Below the pieces are notes generated by a model. The model did no database searches. It saw only the letters and a program-made list of their open reading frames with translations, and had not been told where the DNA came from. A program made the translations under genes and the position numbers. 64,000 bases of DNA from Tautonia sociabilis (GTDB taxonomy: Bacteria; Planctomycetota; Planctomycetia; Isosphaerales; Isosphaeraceae): the NCBI RefSeq assembly GCF_003977685.1, contig NZ_RYZH01000016.1, positions 58,392 to 122,391 on the forward strand. Reading direction: 5' to 3'. This document shows positions 1 through 9,752 of the stretch, in pieces (position 1 is the stretch's first letter; each line of letters starts with the position of its first letter).

Positions 1-243
1 GACTGGCTCGACGCGGCCCGATCCGTCCCTCACTCCCCCTGGGTCGGCCGACGGCTCGACCTGGTCCGCTACTCCGGCTCCCAGCGCCGAGAGGTCGAGC
101 TCCGCGGCGTCTCCGGCCACCTCGACCTCCCCGCCGGCCCCGGCCCCCTCGGCCCGCTGCTGGCCGCCTCCACTTGGCTGCACCTGGGCAAGGGGACCGT
201 CATGGGACTCGGCCAGCTCATCATCCTTCCTCTCGACGAGTGA
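1..243 (+). CDS. Cas6-like CRISPR RNA endoribonuclease, C-terminal end only
   Basis: Only the last 80 codons are present; the gene enters from the left edge. Cas6 family RAMP proteins cut CRISPR precursor RNA into guide RNAs. The visible part has the family's typical C-terminal layout: an R-Y-S-G-S-Q-R-R-E-V-E-L strand, a short acidic/Pro-rich turn, then an alpha-beta unit ending in a glycine-rich loop (LGKGTVMGLGQLII), which matches the hLGxGTxxGLGxY loop of Cas6 C-termini. The catalytic N-terminal part and the rest of the locus lie outside the window. No repeat array follows it here. Assignment rests on motif recognition, so another RAMP protein is possible but less likely. Confidence 0.7.
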   Translation, partial: DWLDAARSVPHSPWVGRRLDLVRYSGSQRREVELRGVSGHLDLPAGPGPLGPLLAASTWLHLGKGTVMGLGQLIILPLDE

Positions 244-304
244 CCCCACCGGGATCGCCCCGCGACGCTCCGAGGCAGGCGGCTTGATGTTCCATCCCGG
301 TGGT

Positions 305-323
305 GTGCGCGCTTTTCGCGCAC
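305..323. terminator. GTGCGCG/CGCGCAC hairpin
   Basis: A perfect 7-bp stem (305-311 with 317-323) closes a 5-base CTTTT loop. It sits 61 bases after the cas6-like stop and 6 bases beyond the stop of the opposite-strand remnant at 330-539, so it could end transcription from either side. There is no long T tract. Confidence 0.45.
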
Positions 324-329
324 CCTGGA

Positions 330-539
330 TCACTTCCGAGCGGCGTGGACCATCGCCAGGATGCCGACCCGAACCGGCTCAGGGAGCCCCGGCCAGGCGG
401 CGACGACCTCGGCCAGATCCGGCCCGGCCCCCTCGCCAGCGGTAGCACTAGCGGTAGCAGTCAGGAGACGGACGGGGGCGGATCGTGGCGGTTTCCGGCG
501 GGATTGGCGGCCGGGCGATTCGGCGTTAGGTTGACGCAA
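330..539 (-). pseudogene. Short remnant of an integrase-associated planctomycete ORF
   Basis: A 69-codon frame ends in DLAEVVAAWPGLPEPV followed by RVGILAMVHAARK. This resembles a short conserved peptide (xAWPxLPexiRxxIlAMV) that I recall at or just after the C-terminus of tyrosine recombinases in planctomycete genomes. The first half (Arg/Pro/Ala-rich) looks non-coding. It lies immediately beyond the 3' end of tRNA-Arg (590-663), the usual attachment site for integrating elements. No catalytic recombinase residues are present, so at most it is the tail of a decayed element. It could also be a small intact gene of unknown function. Confidence 0.4.
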
Positions 540-589
540 GTGCTTGCGAGAGTCGGGCTTTGGCGGGGCGTGGCGGAGACTGGCGGAAG

Positions 590-663
590 TACACCCGGCA
601 GGACTCGAACCTGCAACCCTCAGTTCCGAAGACTGATGCTCTATCCAATTGAGCTACGGGTGC
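590..663 (-). tRNA. tRNA-Arg (anticodon TCG)
   Basis: On the minus strand a full cloverleaf folds: acceptor GCACCCG/CGGGTGT with one G-U pair, D arm GCTC/GAGC, anticodon stem TCAGT/ACTGA with loop CTTCGGA (anticodon TCG, reading CGA), variable loop GGGTT, T arm GCAGG-TTCGAGT-CCTGC and discriminator A. CCA is not encoded directly after it. The DUF1549 gene's longest open frame would run into this tRNA, which helps rule out that upstream start. Confidence 0.95.
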
Positions 664-981
664 GTGGCGGTCATCCGGTCGGCGGGACGTCTCGGGGGGG
701 TGGATGGGGAGAGCGAGGAGAGGGATCGCGAGGAGCGATCCGGCAACCAGAGACGTCGTCCCGGACGCCTTAGGAGAGTGTATCCGACAGAAGCCGCGAT
801 GAACAGGGGTGACAAGGGGACGAGCCGGGAACCCGAAGGGGCATCGGGGGGAGGGAGGCCGATGACGGAATCGGCCGGGGGAGGGAATGGATCGCATCGC
901 GGGGGAGGTTTTGCTAGGCTTGGAGCAATGTGGGATATTCCCGAGAGCGACCCGGTGCCCATCGATTCGAGGGGATCGTCG
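664..981. other. 318-base gap, no gene seen
   Basis: This gap separates the divergent tRNA-Arg gene and the DUF1549 gene. Open frames here have no recognisable domain and base use like intergenic DNA. A weak TACACT -10-like box lies on the minus strand at 777-782 and could serve the tRNA; I do not see a convincing -35 for it. Confidence 0.5.
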
Positions 982-3519
982 ATGAGGAAGGCCCTTCGCT
1001 TCGTTGTGATGGCGGCGGTTTTCTGCGGGGGCATGGTCCCCGGGGTGGTGCTCAAGGCGGCCGTCGGCTCGGAGGAGACAAGCAGGGAGCGGGCGGGGGC
1101 CGATCGGCAGGCGATGGCCCTGTTCGAGGCCCGGGTGCGGCCGATCCTGGTTGATCGCTGTGTGAGGTGTCACGGCGAGGAGCGGCAGAAGGGCGGTCTG
1201 AGGCTCGACTCGGCGGCCGCGGTGCGAGCCGGGGGGAGGTCGGGGCCGGCGGTCGTGCCGGGGAGCCTGGAGCAGAGCCTCCTGGTCGAGGCGGTGCGCT
1301 ACGAGGGGCTGGAGATGCCCCCCGACGGCCCGATGCCCGAGGAGGAGGTCGAGGCGCTGGTGCGCTGGGTCGAGCTGGGGGCTCCGTGGCCGGGGGCCGA
1401 GCAGGAGGCTCTCGCCCGGGAGGAGCCCGGCTCGTTCACCGAGGAGGATCGCTCCTACTGGGCCTTCCAGCCGGTCCGACGTCCCGAACCGCCCCCGGTG
1501 AACGACGAGGGCTGGGCACGCAACCCGATCGACCGCTTCGTCTTCGATCGCCTCGACCGCGCCGGGATGCGTCCGGCCCCCGAGGCCGACAAGCATACCC
1601 TCATCCGAAGGGCCTGCTTCGACCTGCTCGGCCTGCCGCCGACCCCGGAGGAGGTTGACGCCTTCCTCGCCGACGAGGCGCCCGATGCCTTCGATCGGCT
1701 CGTCGACCGCCTGCTCGACTCCCCTCGGTACGGCGAGCGCTGGGGCCGTCACTGGCTGGACCTGGTGCGCTTCGCCGAGTCCAACGGCTACCGGGCCGAC
1801 GAGTTCCGCCCCTTCGCCTGGCGCTATCGCGACTACGTCGTCGACGCCTTCAATCACGACACGCCCTACGACCAATTCATCCGAGAGCAGATCGCCGGTG
1901 ATGAGCTCGATCCCGACAGCCCGGTCGGTCGGGTGGCCACGGGGTATCTTCGGCTCTGGGTCTACGAGTCGAATCAGCGCGACGTGGAAGGGCAGTGGGA
2001 CGGCATCCTCGACGACGTGACCGACGTCACCGCCGACGCCTTCCTCGGCCTGGGCCTGGGCTGCGCGAAGTGCCACGACCACAAGTACGACCCGATCCTC
2101 CAGCGCGACTACTACCGGCTGCGCTCCTATTTCGCGGCGCTGGTTCCCCGGGACGACCTGCCCGTCTTCCCCGCCGTTCCCGGCACCGGGGAGGCCGAGC
2201 GTCGGGCCGCCTGGGAGGCGCTCACGGCCGCCACCCGGGCCGAGATCGCCGCGCTGGAGGCCCGCTACCGAGAGCGGGCCGAGTACGACGCGATCACCAA
2301 GTTCCAGCCCGAGATGCAGGCGCTGCTCCAGGTGGACGACCCGGCAGCGCTCTCCCCCCGGGAGCGGCAACTGGCCACGCTGGCCTTCCGCCAGGTGGAG
2401 ATGGAGTACGACAAGATCCCCACCAAGCTCACGGGCGAGAAGCAGCGCTGGGAGGCCCTGGTCGCCGAGCTGAAGCGGTTCGACCCGATCCGGCCGGCTC
2501 GAGCGGACGTGGAGACGATTTCCGACGTGTCCGCCGTCGCGCCGCCGAACCCGATTCCGGGCGATCGGTCGGGGGAGGATATCGCGCCGGGGATCCTGTC
2601 GATCCTCGACCCGGAGCCGGCCGAGATCCCCGCGCTGCCGGGCTGGCCGTCCTCCACCGGCCGGCGGTCGGCGCTGGCCTCCTGGCTGACCGATCCGGGG
2701 AATCCGCTGGTCCCCCGGGTGATGGTCAACCGCCTCTGGCAGGGCCACTTCGGTCGAGGGATCGTGGAGACGGCCAGCGACTTCGGCCGGCTCGGGGAGC
2801 CGCCCACGCACCCCGAGCTGCTCGACTGGCTGGCCGCTAGGTTCGTCTCCGAGGGCTGGAGCCTCAAGGCGATGCACCGCCTGATGATGACCTCCAGCAC
2901 CTACCGCCAGGCCTCGATCCGAGCCGACGCCACCGCCTGCCTCCGGATCGATCCCGGGAACACGCTGCTGTGGCGGATGCCCGTCCGTCGCCTGGAGGCC
3001 GAGCCGATCCGGGACGCCATGCTCGCCGTCAGCGGAGAGCTGGACCTCGACATGGAAGGCCCCAGCGTCCAGCCGGAGGAGCCCCGTCGGGCGATTTACA
3101 CCCGGTTCCTCCGCAACACCAAGGACCCGCTGCTGGCCGCCTTCGACGTGGCCGACGGCTACCTGAGCACCGCGCGGCGGAACGTCACCACGGCCCCCAC
3201 CCAGTCCCTGCTGATGATCAACGGAGACTGGACCCTCGCCCGGGCTGGGGCCTTCGCCGACCGGATCCTCCGCTCCCCGGTTCCGGACGACGAGGCCCGC
3301 GTCGTTCTCGCCTACCGGCTCGCCTTCTCCCGGGCCCCGAGCCGCGCCGAGCTGGCCGACGCCCTCGCCTTCCTCACCGGCGACCTTCCCCCCGCCGCCT
3401 CCTCCTCCTTGTCCTCCTGCGAGCAACCGCCGCCCGAGGCGCCGCCGATCGACCGCTCCTGCTGGGTCGACTTCTGCCATGTGCTCTTGAACGCAAACGA
3501 ATTTCTCTATGTTGATTGA
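982..3519 (+). CDS. Planctomycete cytochrome c with DUF1549 and DUF1553 domains
   Basis: An exported protein of 845 residues. The start at 982 gives a clean signal peptide (MRKALRFVVMAAVFCGG, cleavage near residue 28); open sequence further upstream lacks one and reaches the tRNA. A c-type haem motif CVRCH sits at residues 60-64 in the PSCyt1 domain. DUF1549 follows with RHWLDLVRFAESNG and a second CAKCHDHKYDPI motif, and then DUF1553 with WLTDPGNPLVPRVMVNRLWQ. These families are hallmarks of planctomycetes and almost always sit beside a DUF1501 gene, as here (3677). The function is not established; a periplasmic redox or polysaccharide-related role is only suggested by haem and export. Confidence 0.93.
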   Translation: MRKALRFVVMAAVFCGGMVPGVVLKAAVGSEETSRERAGADRQAMALFEARVRPILVDRCVRCHGEERQKGGLRLDSAAAVRAGGRSGPAVVPGSLEQSLLVEAVRYEGLEMPPDGPMPEEEVEALVRWVELGAPWPGAEQEALAREEPGSFTEEDRSYWAFQPVRRPEPPPVNDEGWARNPIDRFVFDRLDRAGMRPAPEADKHTLIRRACFDLLGLPPTPEEVDAFLADEAPDAFDRLVDRLLDSPRYGERWGRHWLDLVRFAESNGYRADEFRPFAWRYRDYVVDAFNHDTPYDQFIREQIAGDELDPDSPVGRVATGYLRLWVYESNQRDVEGQWDGILDDVTDVTADAFLGLGLGCAKCHDHKYDPILQRDYYRLRSYFAALVPRDDLPVFPAVPGTGEAERRAAWEALTAATRAEIAALEARYRERAEYDAITKFQPEMQALLQVDDPAALSPRERQLATLAFRQVEMEYDKIPTKLTGEKQRWEALVAELKRFDPIRPARADVETISDVSAVAPPNPIPGDRSGEDIAPGILSILDPEPAEIPALPGWPSSTGRRSALASWLTDPGNPLVPRVMVNRLWQGHFGRGIVETASDFGRLGEPPTHPELLDWLAARFVSEGWSLKAMHRLMMTSSTYRQASIRADATACLRIDPGNTLLWRMPVRRLEAEPIRDAMLAVSGELDLDMEGPSVQPEEPRRAIYTRFLRNTKDPLLAAFDVADGYLSTARRNVTTAPTQSLLMINGDWTLARAGAFADRILRSPVPDDEARVVLAYRLAFSRAPSRAELADALAFLTGDLPPAASSSLSSCEQPPPEAPPIDRSCWVDFCHVLLNANEFLYVD

Positions 3520-3555
3520 CCAGGAACCCTGATTCGAGCCCCTGGCTTCGAGATC

Positions 3556-3608
3556 CCGGAATCCGGAGACGAGCCGCGTTCCTGGCTCCGCCGCCCTCCG
3601 GATTCCGG
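3556..3608. repeat. 13-bp inverted repeat between the DUF1549 and DUF1501 genes
   Basis: CCGGAATCCGGAG (3556-3568) is perfectly inverted at 3596-3608 with a 27-base loop. It lies in the 157-base gap inside an otherwise co-directional pair. It could be a partial terminator or an RNA-stabilising hairpin that sets the ratio of the two proteins; there is no T run. Confidence 0.55.
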
Positions 3609-3676
3609 CGGTTGTCTTCCGTGCCGTCATCCGTCGTTGGTCATCCCACTCCCCTGCCCGCTCCGGAGGCCGGCTG

Positions 3677-5137
<1,461 letters not shown>

Positions 5138-5218
5138 CCGACGACCGACCGACACTCGGCCGGCCGCCGCGTTCTCTCCCCTCGATGCGGAACGGCGGCG
5201 GGCCCTCGAAATCGAACC

Positions 5219-5257
5219 GGGCCCCGCCGGCCGAGTCGAACTCGACCGGCGGGGCCC
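5219..5257. terminator. Bidirectional terminator-like hairpin
   Basis: GGGCCCCGCCGG (5219-5230) pairs perfectly with CCGGCGGGGCCC (5246-5257); inside it GAGT/ACTC can add further pairs. It sits between two convergent genes (DUF1501 ending at 5137 and the coiled-coil gene ending at 5293), where a shared terminator is expected. Confidence 0.75.
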
Positions 5258-5292
5258 GCGATGCGAACCCGCGGATCGGATCGAGCGGTGGA

Positions 5293-6876
5293 TCAGAAGG
5301 GAGCGGCCCGCCCGGCCTCCTGGCGGTTCCGCTCGAACTCCTCGGTGCCCGGAGGGGGAGCGGACATGCCGCCGGGGTTCAGCAGGTTCCGCAGCGCCCG
5401 ATCGTTGGTCGCTTCGGGCTCGCCGGGGATCAGCATCCCGAACGAGTAGCCGAGCGACGAGAGCAGCCGCTCGACCGGCAGCGGTCGGATGCCCAGGCTG
5501 CGGGCCCGGTCGAGCACCTCGGTCTTCGTCTCGGCGAAGGCCTGCTCGGCCAGGCTCATCTCTCGGACCGACCGGGCGTTGGACGGCGTCCGGATCGGCT
5601 GGCGCTCGTCGATCACGTAGTAGCTGATGCCGGCGTTCAGCTCACCCCGCTCCTGGCCGCTGCCCGGAGGAGGCAGGTCATAGTCGATCACCCCGCCGGC
5701 CGCCTCGATCAGCCGGATCAGGTCGTCCCGGTCGTCCACGCCGTCCCGGTTCATGTCGATCTTGCCGATCAGGGCGAACCGCTGCGGCTCGGTCGGGCTC
5801 CAGGCGGCCGAGTAGACCTGGTCGCCGGCGCGGATGGGGTTGGTCTTGTCGAACTCCTCCTCGATCGACGCCACGCTGTCGCGCTCGTTGACCTGCAGCA
5901 GCTTGATCCGGGCCTTGGGCTTGTCGGTGGGCAGCCCCGGAGCGTCGGCGTCGAAGACCGAGAGGATCATCTGGGGCCGGGCCCCCTGACTCCGGGTGAT
6001 GTTCAGCCGGATCCGTCGGGTGCTGTAGTCGACGAAGGTGACGTACCCGTCGGCCACGTCGAGCACCCCCTCCTCCTTCTCGGCCCGGGTCCGCCAGTCG
6101 TTGATCTGAGTGAGCAGCCGCTCGCGTTCGGCCTCATAGGCGTTTTGCTGGTTGGCCAGCCGCTGGGCGAGCTGGTCGTTCTCGGCGCGAAGGGTGGCGA
6201 CCTGGGTCGTCAGGTTATCGATCGTCTGCCGCTGCTGGTCGAAGAGGGTCTCGTACTTGCGGTGCTCGCTGGCCAGGTCGTCTTGGGCCTGTTGGGCGGC
6301 CTGCTGCTGGGTGTTCAGCTCGGCCTGGTTCACGTTGTTGACGTTCTCCAGCTGGCGGCGGAGCCGGACATTGTCGGTGGCCAGGGCGCTGGCCAGCGAG
6401 GCCTGATTGGCCGTCAGGGAGGCGAGCGTCGCCAGCGAGCCCTTGAAGGTCGGGTTCTGGGTCGACTCGTCGCGGAAGCTCTGGAGCAGGGTGTCGATGT
6501 TCTGGCGGAACCGGGCGACCTCGGGGCCGGTCGCCCCTTCCTGCTGGGCCCGGCCGATCGCCTGCACGGCGGCACCCAGCTCGGTGTTCAGCTTCTCGAC
6601 CAGCGCGTCCTGGTCCTGCTTGATCTGCTGCTCGATGGCGCTCGGGTCGGAAAGGTTCGAGTACCCAGCCCGATCCCGCAACGAAAGCAGGTTGGCGTTG
6701 GCCTGCTGAGCCTTCTGGTTGGCCTGCGAGGCCTCGTTCCTGGCCGCCTCAAGCTGCTCCGACGCCTTGCTGTATTCCGAATACAGGAAGTACGACGTCA
6801 CGGCCAGGATCACGGTCAGCGAGACGAAGATCGCCACCGCGATCTTCAGTCCCTGCGAGTCGTTGGCTGTCGACAT
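5293..6876 (-). CDS. Membrane-anchored coiled-coil protein of unknown function
   Basis: The protein has 527 residues. The start at 6876 (MSTANDSQGLKIAVAIFVSL) gives one N-terminal membrane helix (residues 10-30); an open frame extends further upstream but lacks coding character. Residues 35-270 are a long Gln/Glu/Ala-rich coiled coil. A beta-rich C-terminal part (DVADGYVTFVDYSTRRIRLN onward, with KIDMNRDGVDDRDDLIRLIE) follows; the DMNRDGVDD stretch resembles a calcium-binding dockerin/EF-type loop. Such proteins occur in planctomycetes, but I know of no assigned function. A role as a membrane scaffold is only inference. It has its own promoter at 7040-7068. Confidence 0.85.
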   Translation of the reverse strand: MSTANDSQGLKIAVAIFVSLTVILAVTSYFLYSEYSKASEQLEAARNEASQANQKAQQANANLLSLRDRAGYSNLSDPSAIEQQIKQDQDALVEKLNTELGAAVQAIGRAQQEGATGPEVARFRQNIDTLLQSFRDESTQNPTFKGSLATLASLTANQASLASALATDNVRLRRQLENVNNVNQAELNTQQQAAQQAQDDLASEHRKYETLFDQQRQTIDNLTTQVATLRAENDQLAQRLANQQNAYEAERERLLTQINDWRTRAEKEEGVLDVADGYVTFVDYSTRRIRLNITRSQGARPQMILSVFDADAPGLPTDKPKARIKLLQVNERDSVASIEEEFDKTNPIRAGDQVYSAAWSPTEPQRFALIGKIDMNRDGVDDRDDLIRLIEAAGGVIDYDLPPPGSGQERGELNAGISYYVIDERQPIRTPSNARSVREMSLAEQAFAETKTEVLDRARSLGIRPLPVERLLSSLGYSFGMLIPGEPEATNDRALRNLLNPGGMSAPPPGTEEFERNRQEAGRAAPF

Positions 6877-7039
6877 GGAAGAAAACTCCCGCCGGCCGGG
6901 CCGGATCCGCGGGGGTGGCCGGTCCAGGCTGTCCGCTGGTGCTTGGGGTCGTCGTGACTTCGATTCGAGGGCGGCGATCGCGGGGATCGGTGCCGGATCG
7001 CGAGCAGAGGGGAGCGTCCGAAAGAGCAATCTCTCTCTG

Positions 7040-7068
7040 ATTTTAGGAGCCGCTCCCAGGCCGGTCAA
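7040..7068 (-). promoter_or_regulatory. Sigma-70-type promoter of the coiled-coil gene
   Basis: On the minus strand TTGACC (7068-7063) is followed after exactly 17 bases by TAAAAT (7045-7040). Transcription would start near 7033 and give a leader of about 155 bases. The -35 box lies inside a small perfect hairpin, GGCCGGT/ACCGGCC at 7059-7075, so a DNA-binding protein could compete there. The rest of the divergent 6877-7327 gap holds nothing else I can name. Confidence 0.65.
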
Positions 7069-7327
7069 ACCGGCCCCGGCCGCCGCTCGGCCCCCCGCGC
7101 GGATCGACCCGCAGGTTCGACACAGGCCGATGCCGTCCCCTCCACCCGCCGTCGCGACCTTGGACGCCCCCCACCCCCCGACCGTTCCCCCCCTACCCGC
7201 TCCGAGTTCCCGATCCTCCCCGTCCCCCCGGCCGGCGACTGCTTGACGCTTGGGAGCCGATCGTCCGACAATCCGGGTTCCCTCGCGACGACAGACTCCG
7301 AGCCACCCGCCCACCCGGAACCGGACG

Positions 7328-9247
7328 ATGCAGCCGCCCCGCCGCCGACGCCTCCCGACCCCGACGTCGCTCCTCCCCCAGGCGCTCTGCCTGGTCCTGG
7401 CCTGCGGCCCCCTCCCCGCCGCCTCGACGGCCCAGCAAGCCGCCGAGCCCGCCGTCCAGCGGCTTCGCGCCGACGTCTCCTTCCTCGCCGACGACACCCA
7501 GGAGGGCCGCTCCCCCGGCTCCGCCGGCATCGAGCGCTCCGCCCAGTACATCGCCCGCGTCTTCGAGGACCTCGGGCTCGCCACCGCCCCCGGCCTCGAC
7601 AGCTTCGAGCAGCCCTTCGAGATCACCGGCAACCCCCGTCTCGGCAAGTCCCAGGATCTTGTCGCCCGGGTCGACCGTGAGCCCCCCGCCGAGTTCGACG
7701 GCAACCTCCGCCGCGATTTCATGCCCCTGAGCATCGGCGGCTCCCTCCGCGCCGAGGGCCTCCCCATCGCCTTCGCCGGCTTCGGCATCACCACCGACGA
7801 GGAGGCCGCGTTCTCCTACGACGACTATGCCGGTCTCGACGTCGCGGGGAAGGCCGTCATCCTCCTCCGCCGCGCCCCCGGCTACGACTCCCCCGGCTCC
7901 CCCTTCGCCGCCGACGGCCCCCAGCCCCCCGACGTCGCCACCTTCCGGCACAAGGCCACCAACGCCTTCCGCCACGGCGCGAAGATGGTCCTCCTGGTCA
8001 ACGACGCCGGCAGCCTCAACGGCGACGAGGACGAGCTCCTCCTGTTCACCGCCGCCGGCACCGAGCGCTACACCACCATCCCCTTCGTCCACGCCCGAAG
8101 AGCGTTCGTCGACCAGATCCTCGAAGCCGCCGGCGCCCCCAGCCTCGCCGAACTCGAGCAGACGATCGGCTCCGGGGCCGAGCCGACCCCGGCCGGCTTC
8201 GTCCTCGACGGCGTCTCCCTCGACGCCGAGATCAACGTCGAGCAGCCCACCATCGTCGCCCGCAATGTGGTCGGCGTCCTCGAAGGTTCCGGCCCGATGG
8301 CCGAGGAAACCGTCGTCGTTGGCGCTCACTACGACCACCTGGGCCGGGGAGGAGCCGGCTCGCTCGCCCCCTTCTCCCGAGACATCCACAACGGCGCCGA
8401 CGACAACGCCTCCGGCACCGCCATGCTCCTGGAAATGGCCCGACGCCTCGCCCGCCGGCCCGACCCCCTGCCCCGTCGGGTCGTCTTCATCGCCTTCTCG
8501 GCCGAGGAACGCGGCCTGCTCGGCTCCCGGCATTATGTCAAGAACGCGCCGCTCTACCCGCTGGAGAAGACCGTCGCCATGGTCAACTTCGACATGGTCG
8601 GCCGCCTCGGCGACGACCGGGAGCTGACCGTCTTCGGCGTCGACAGCACCCCTGGCCTCCGAGACCTCGTGGCCGCCGTCGGCCCCTCGTATGGCCTGAC
8701 GATCAAGCCCAACGCCCAGGTCGCCGGCAACAGCGACCATGCCCCCTTCCACGAGAAGGGGATCCCCGTCGCCTTCCTCTTCACCGGTACGCACCGCGAC
8801 TACCACCGCCCCAGCGACGACACCGAGCGGATCGACTTCGAGGGCATGGCCCGGATCGCCGACTTCGCCGAGGTCCTGCTGCTCGACTTCGCCCGACGTC
8901 CCGAGCGCCCCGCCTTCGTCGCCTCCGCCGATCCCGAGCCTCAGCCCCGCCTGGCTGGCTCCTCCGCCTCGCTCGGCACGATCCCCGACTACGACGACTC
9001 GATCCAGGGCGTCCGCCTCAACGGCGTCCGAGAGGGAAGCGCCGCCGAGAAGGCCGGCCTCCAGGGCGGCGACATCATCATCGGCTTCGCCGGCCAGCCC
9101 GTCGGCACCATCTACGACTTCATGGAGGGCCTCTCCCGCTCCAAGCCCGGCGACACCGTCCCCATCGAAATCCGACGGGGAGACGACACGATCACCCTCG
9201 AGGCCACCCTCGACGCCGCCGCCCCCCGAGAGGGCCACGACGACTGA
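7328..9247 (+). CDS. Secreted M28 family metallopeptidase with PDZ domain
   Basis: A 639-residue protein. The start at 7328 (MQPPRRRRLP) precedes a signal peptide (LLPQALCLVLACG, cleaved near AASTAQQ). A protease-associated insert follows, then the M28 zinc site: GAHYDHLG, NGADDNASGTAMLLE, FSAEERGLLGS, NFDMVGRL and NSDHAPFHEKGIP. These give the two-zinc aminopeptidase ligands (H, D, E-E, D, H). The last ~90 residues are a PDZ domain (GVREGSAAEKAGLQGGDIII), which binds peptide C-termini. It probably trims peptides outside the cytoplasm. The gene stands alone, divergent from the coiled-coil gene. Confidence 0.93.
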   Translation: MQPPRRRRLPTPTSLLPQALCLVLACGPLPAASTAQQAAEPAVQRLRADVSFLADDTQEGRSPGSAGIERSAQYIARVFEDLGLATAPGLDSFEQPFEITGNPRLGKSQDLVARVDREPPAEFDGNLRRDFMPLSIGGSLRAEGLPIAFAGFGITTDEEAAFSYDDYAGLDVAGKAVILLRRAPGYDSPGSPFAADGPQPPDVATFRHKATNAFRHGAKMVLLVNDAGSLNGDEDELLLFTAAGTERYTTIPFVHARRAFVDQILEAAGAPSLAELEQTIGSGAEPTPAGFVLDGVSLDAEINVEQPTIVARNVVGVLEGSGPMAEETVVVGAHYDHLGRGGAGSLAPFSRDIHNGADDNASGTAMLLEMARRLARRPDPLPRRVVFIAFSAEERGLLGSRHYVKNAPLYPLEKTVAMVNFDMVGRLGDDRELTVFGVDSTPGLRDLVAAVGPSYGLTIKPNAQVAGNSDHAPFHEKGIPVAFLFTGTHRDYHRPSDDTERIDFEGMARIADFAEVLLLDFARRPERPAFVASADPEPQPRLAGSSASLGTIPDYDDSIQGVRLNGVREGSAAEKAGLQGGDIIIGFAGQPVGTIYDFMEGLSRSKPGDTVPIEIRRGDDTITLEATLDAAAPREGHDD

Positions 9248-9591
9248 CCGATTTCCCGCTCCTCCGCGGACAGCCGACGCCAGGCCTCGGGCCAAGCGAT
9301 CTCGGGAGGAGGTTGGCCGGTGGCCGGCTCGGGGAGGACCCTCCCCGGGCCGCTCCCCGACCCCCCGGCGTCGATCGCCCAGCATCCACGTTTCCACGTC
9401 GCGCGACGGGTGTCCCTCACGATTCCATTGGTTCGGTGTCATGCCGGATTCCTCGGATCGAGGATCATTCCGGTCCTGGGGAGCCTGGGGGCGCGGCGAT
9501 CCCCGAGGCTCGGGCCTTCCCATCGGGGGTCGACTCGGCCCCCTCCTCGAGTCGATCCCATCCTCCGCCTTCCTCGAACTCTGGTATGATG

Positions 9592-9600
9592 CTGCTTTGG
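9592..9600 (+). promoter_or_regulatory. Extended -10 promoter of the ABC import operon
   Basis: TGGTATGAT (9592-9600) is an extended -10 element (TG-N-TATGAT) 153 bases before the GTG of the binding-protein gene. No good -35 is visible 16-18 bases upstream, which extended -10 promoters tolerate. The preceding stretch 9248-9591 holds no gene I can support. Confidence 0.5.
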
Positions 9601-9645
9601 TTCGATGTCAGATCGATGGCCCGGGGCCGACCCGTCCCCGATCTC

Positions 9646-9670
9646 CCCGGCGCCGACCGTCGGCGCCGGG
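9646..9670 (+). promoter_or_regulatory. Strong leader hairpin before the ABC import operon
   Basis: CCCGGCGCCGA (9646-9656) pairs perfectly with TCGGCGCCGGG (9660-9670) around a CCG loop. It lies in the predicted leader between the -10 box at 9592-9600 and the GTG at 9753. A hairpin of this strength in a leader could act as an attenuator or stabilise the message; it has no U tract, so simple intrinsic termination is less likely. Confidence 0.5.
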
Positions 9671-9752
9671 CGTGCGACGGGGCCGCCATCGCCATCGCCA
9701 TCGCCCTCTCGGATCCCTCATCCCGCTTCCGTCCTCGTCCCGGACCCCTCCC

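Noticed and set aside
1..600. A CRISPR array next to the cas6-like end
   Set aside because: No regularly spaced repeats of 25-40 bases occur here or elsewhere in the window; the 30-bp array at 37653 has no spacers.
649..981. An earlier start for the DUF1549 gene
   Set aside because: It begins inside the tRNA-Arg gene and places a non-coding-looking stretch ahead of the signal peptide; the ATG at 982 is a better start.
9112..9420. A 102-codon minus-strand frame with a protein-like stretch (PPEIAWPEAWRRLSAEE)
   Set aside because: It is partly antisense to the M28-PDZ gene, with no start signal and no recognisable domain; probably chance.
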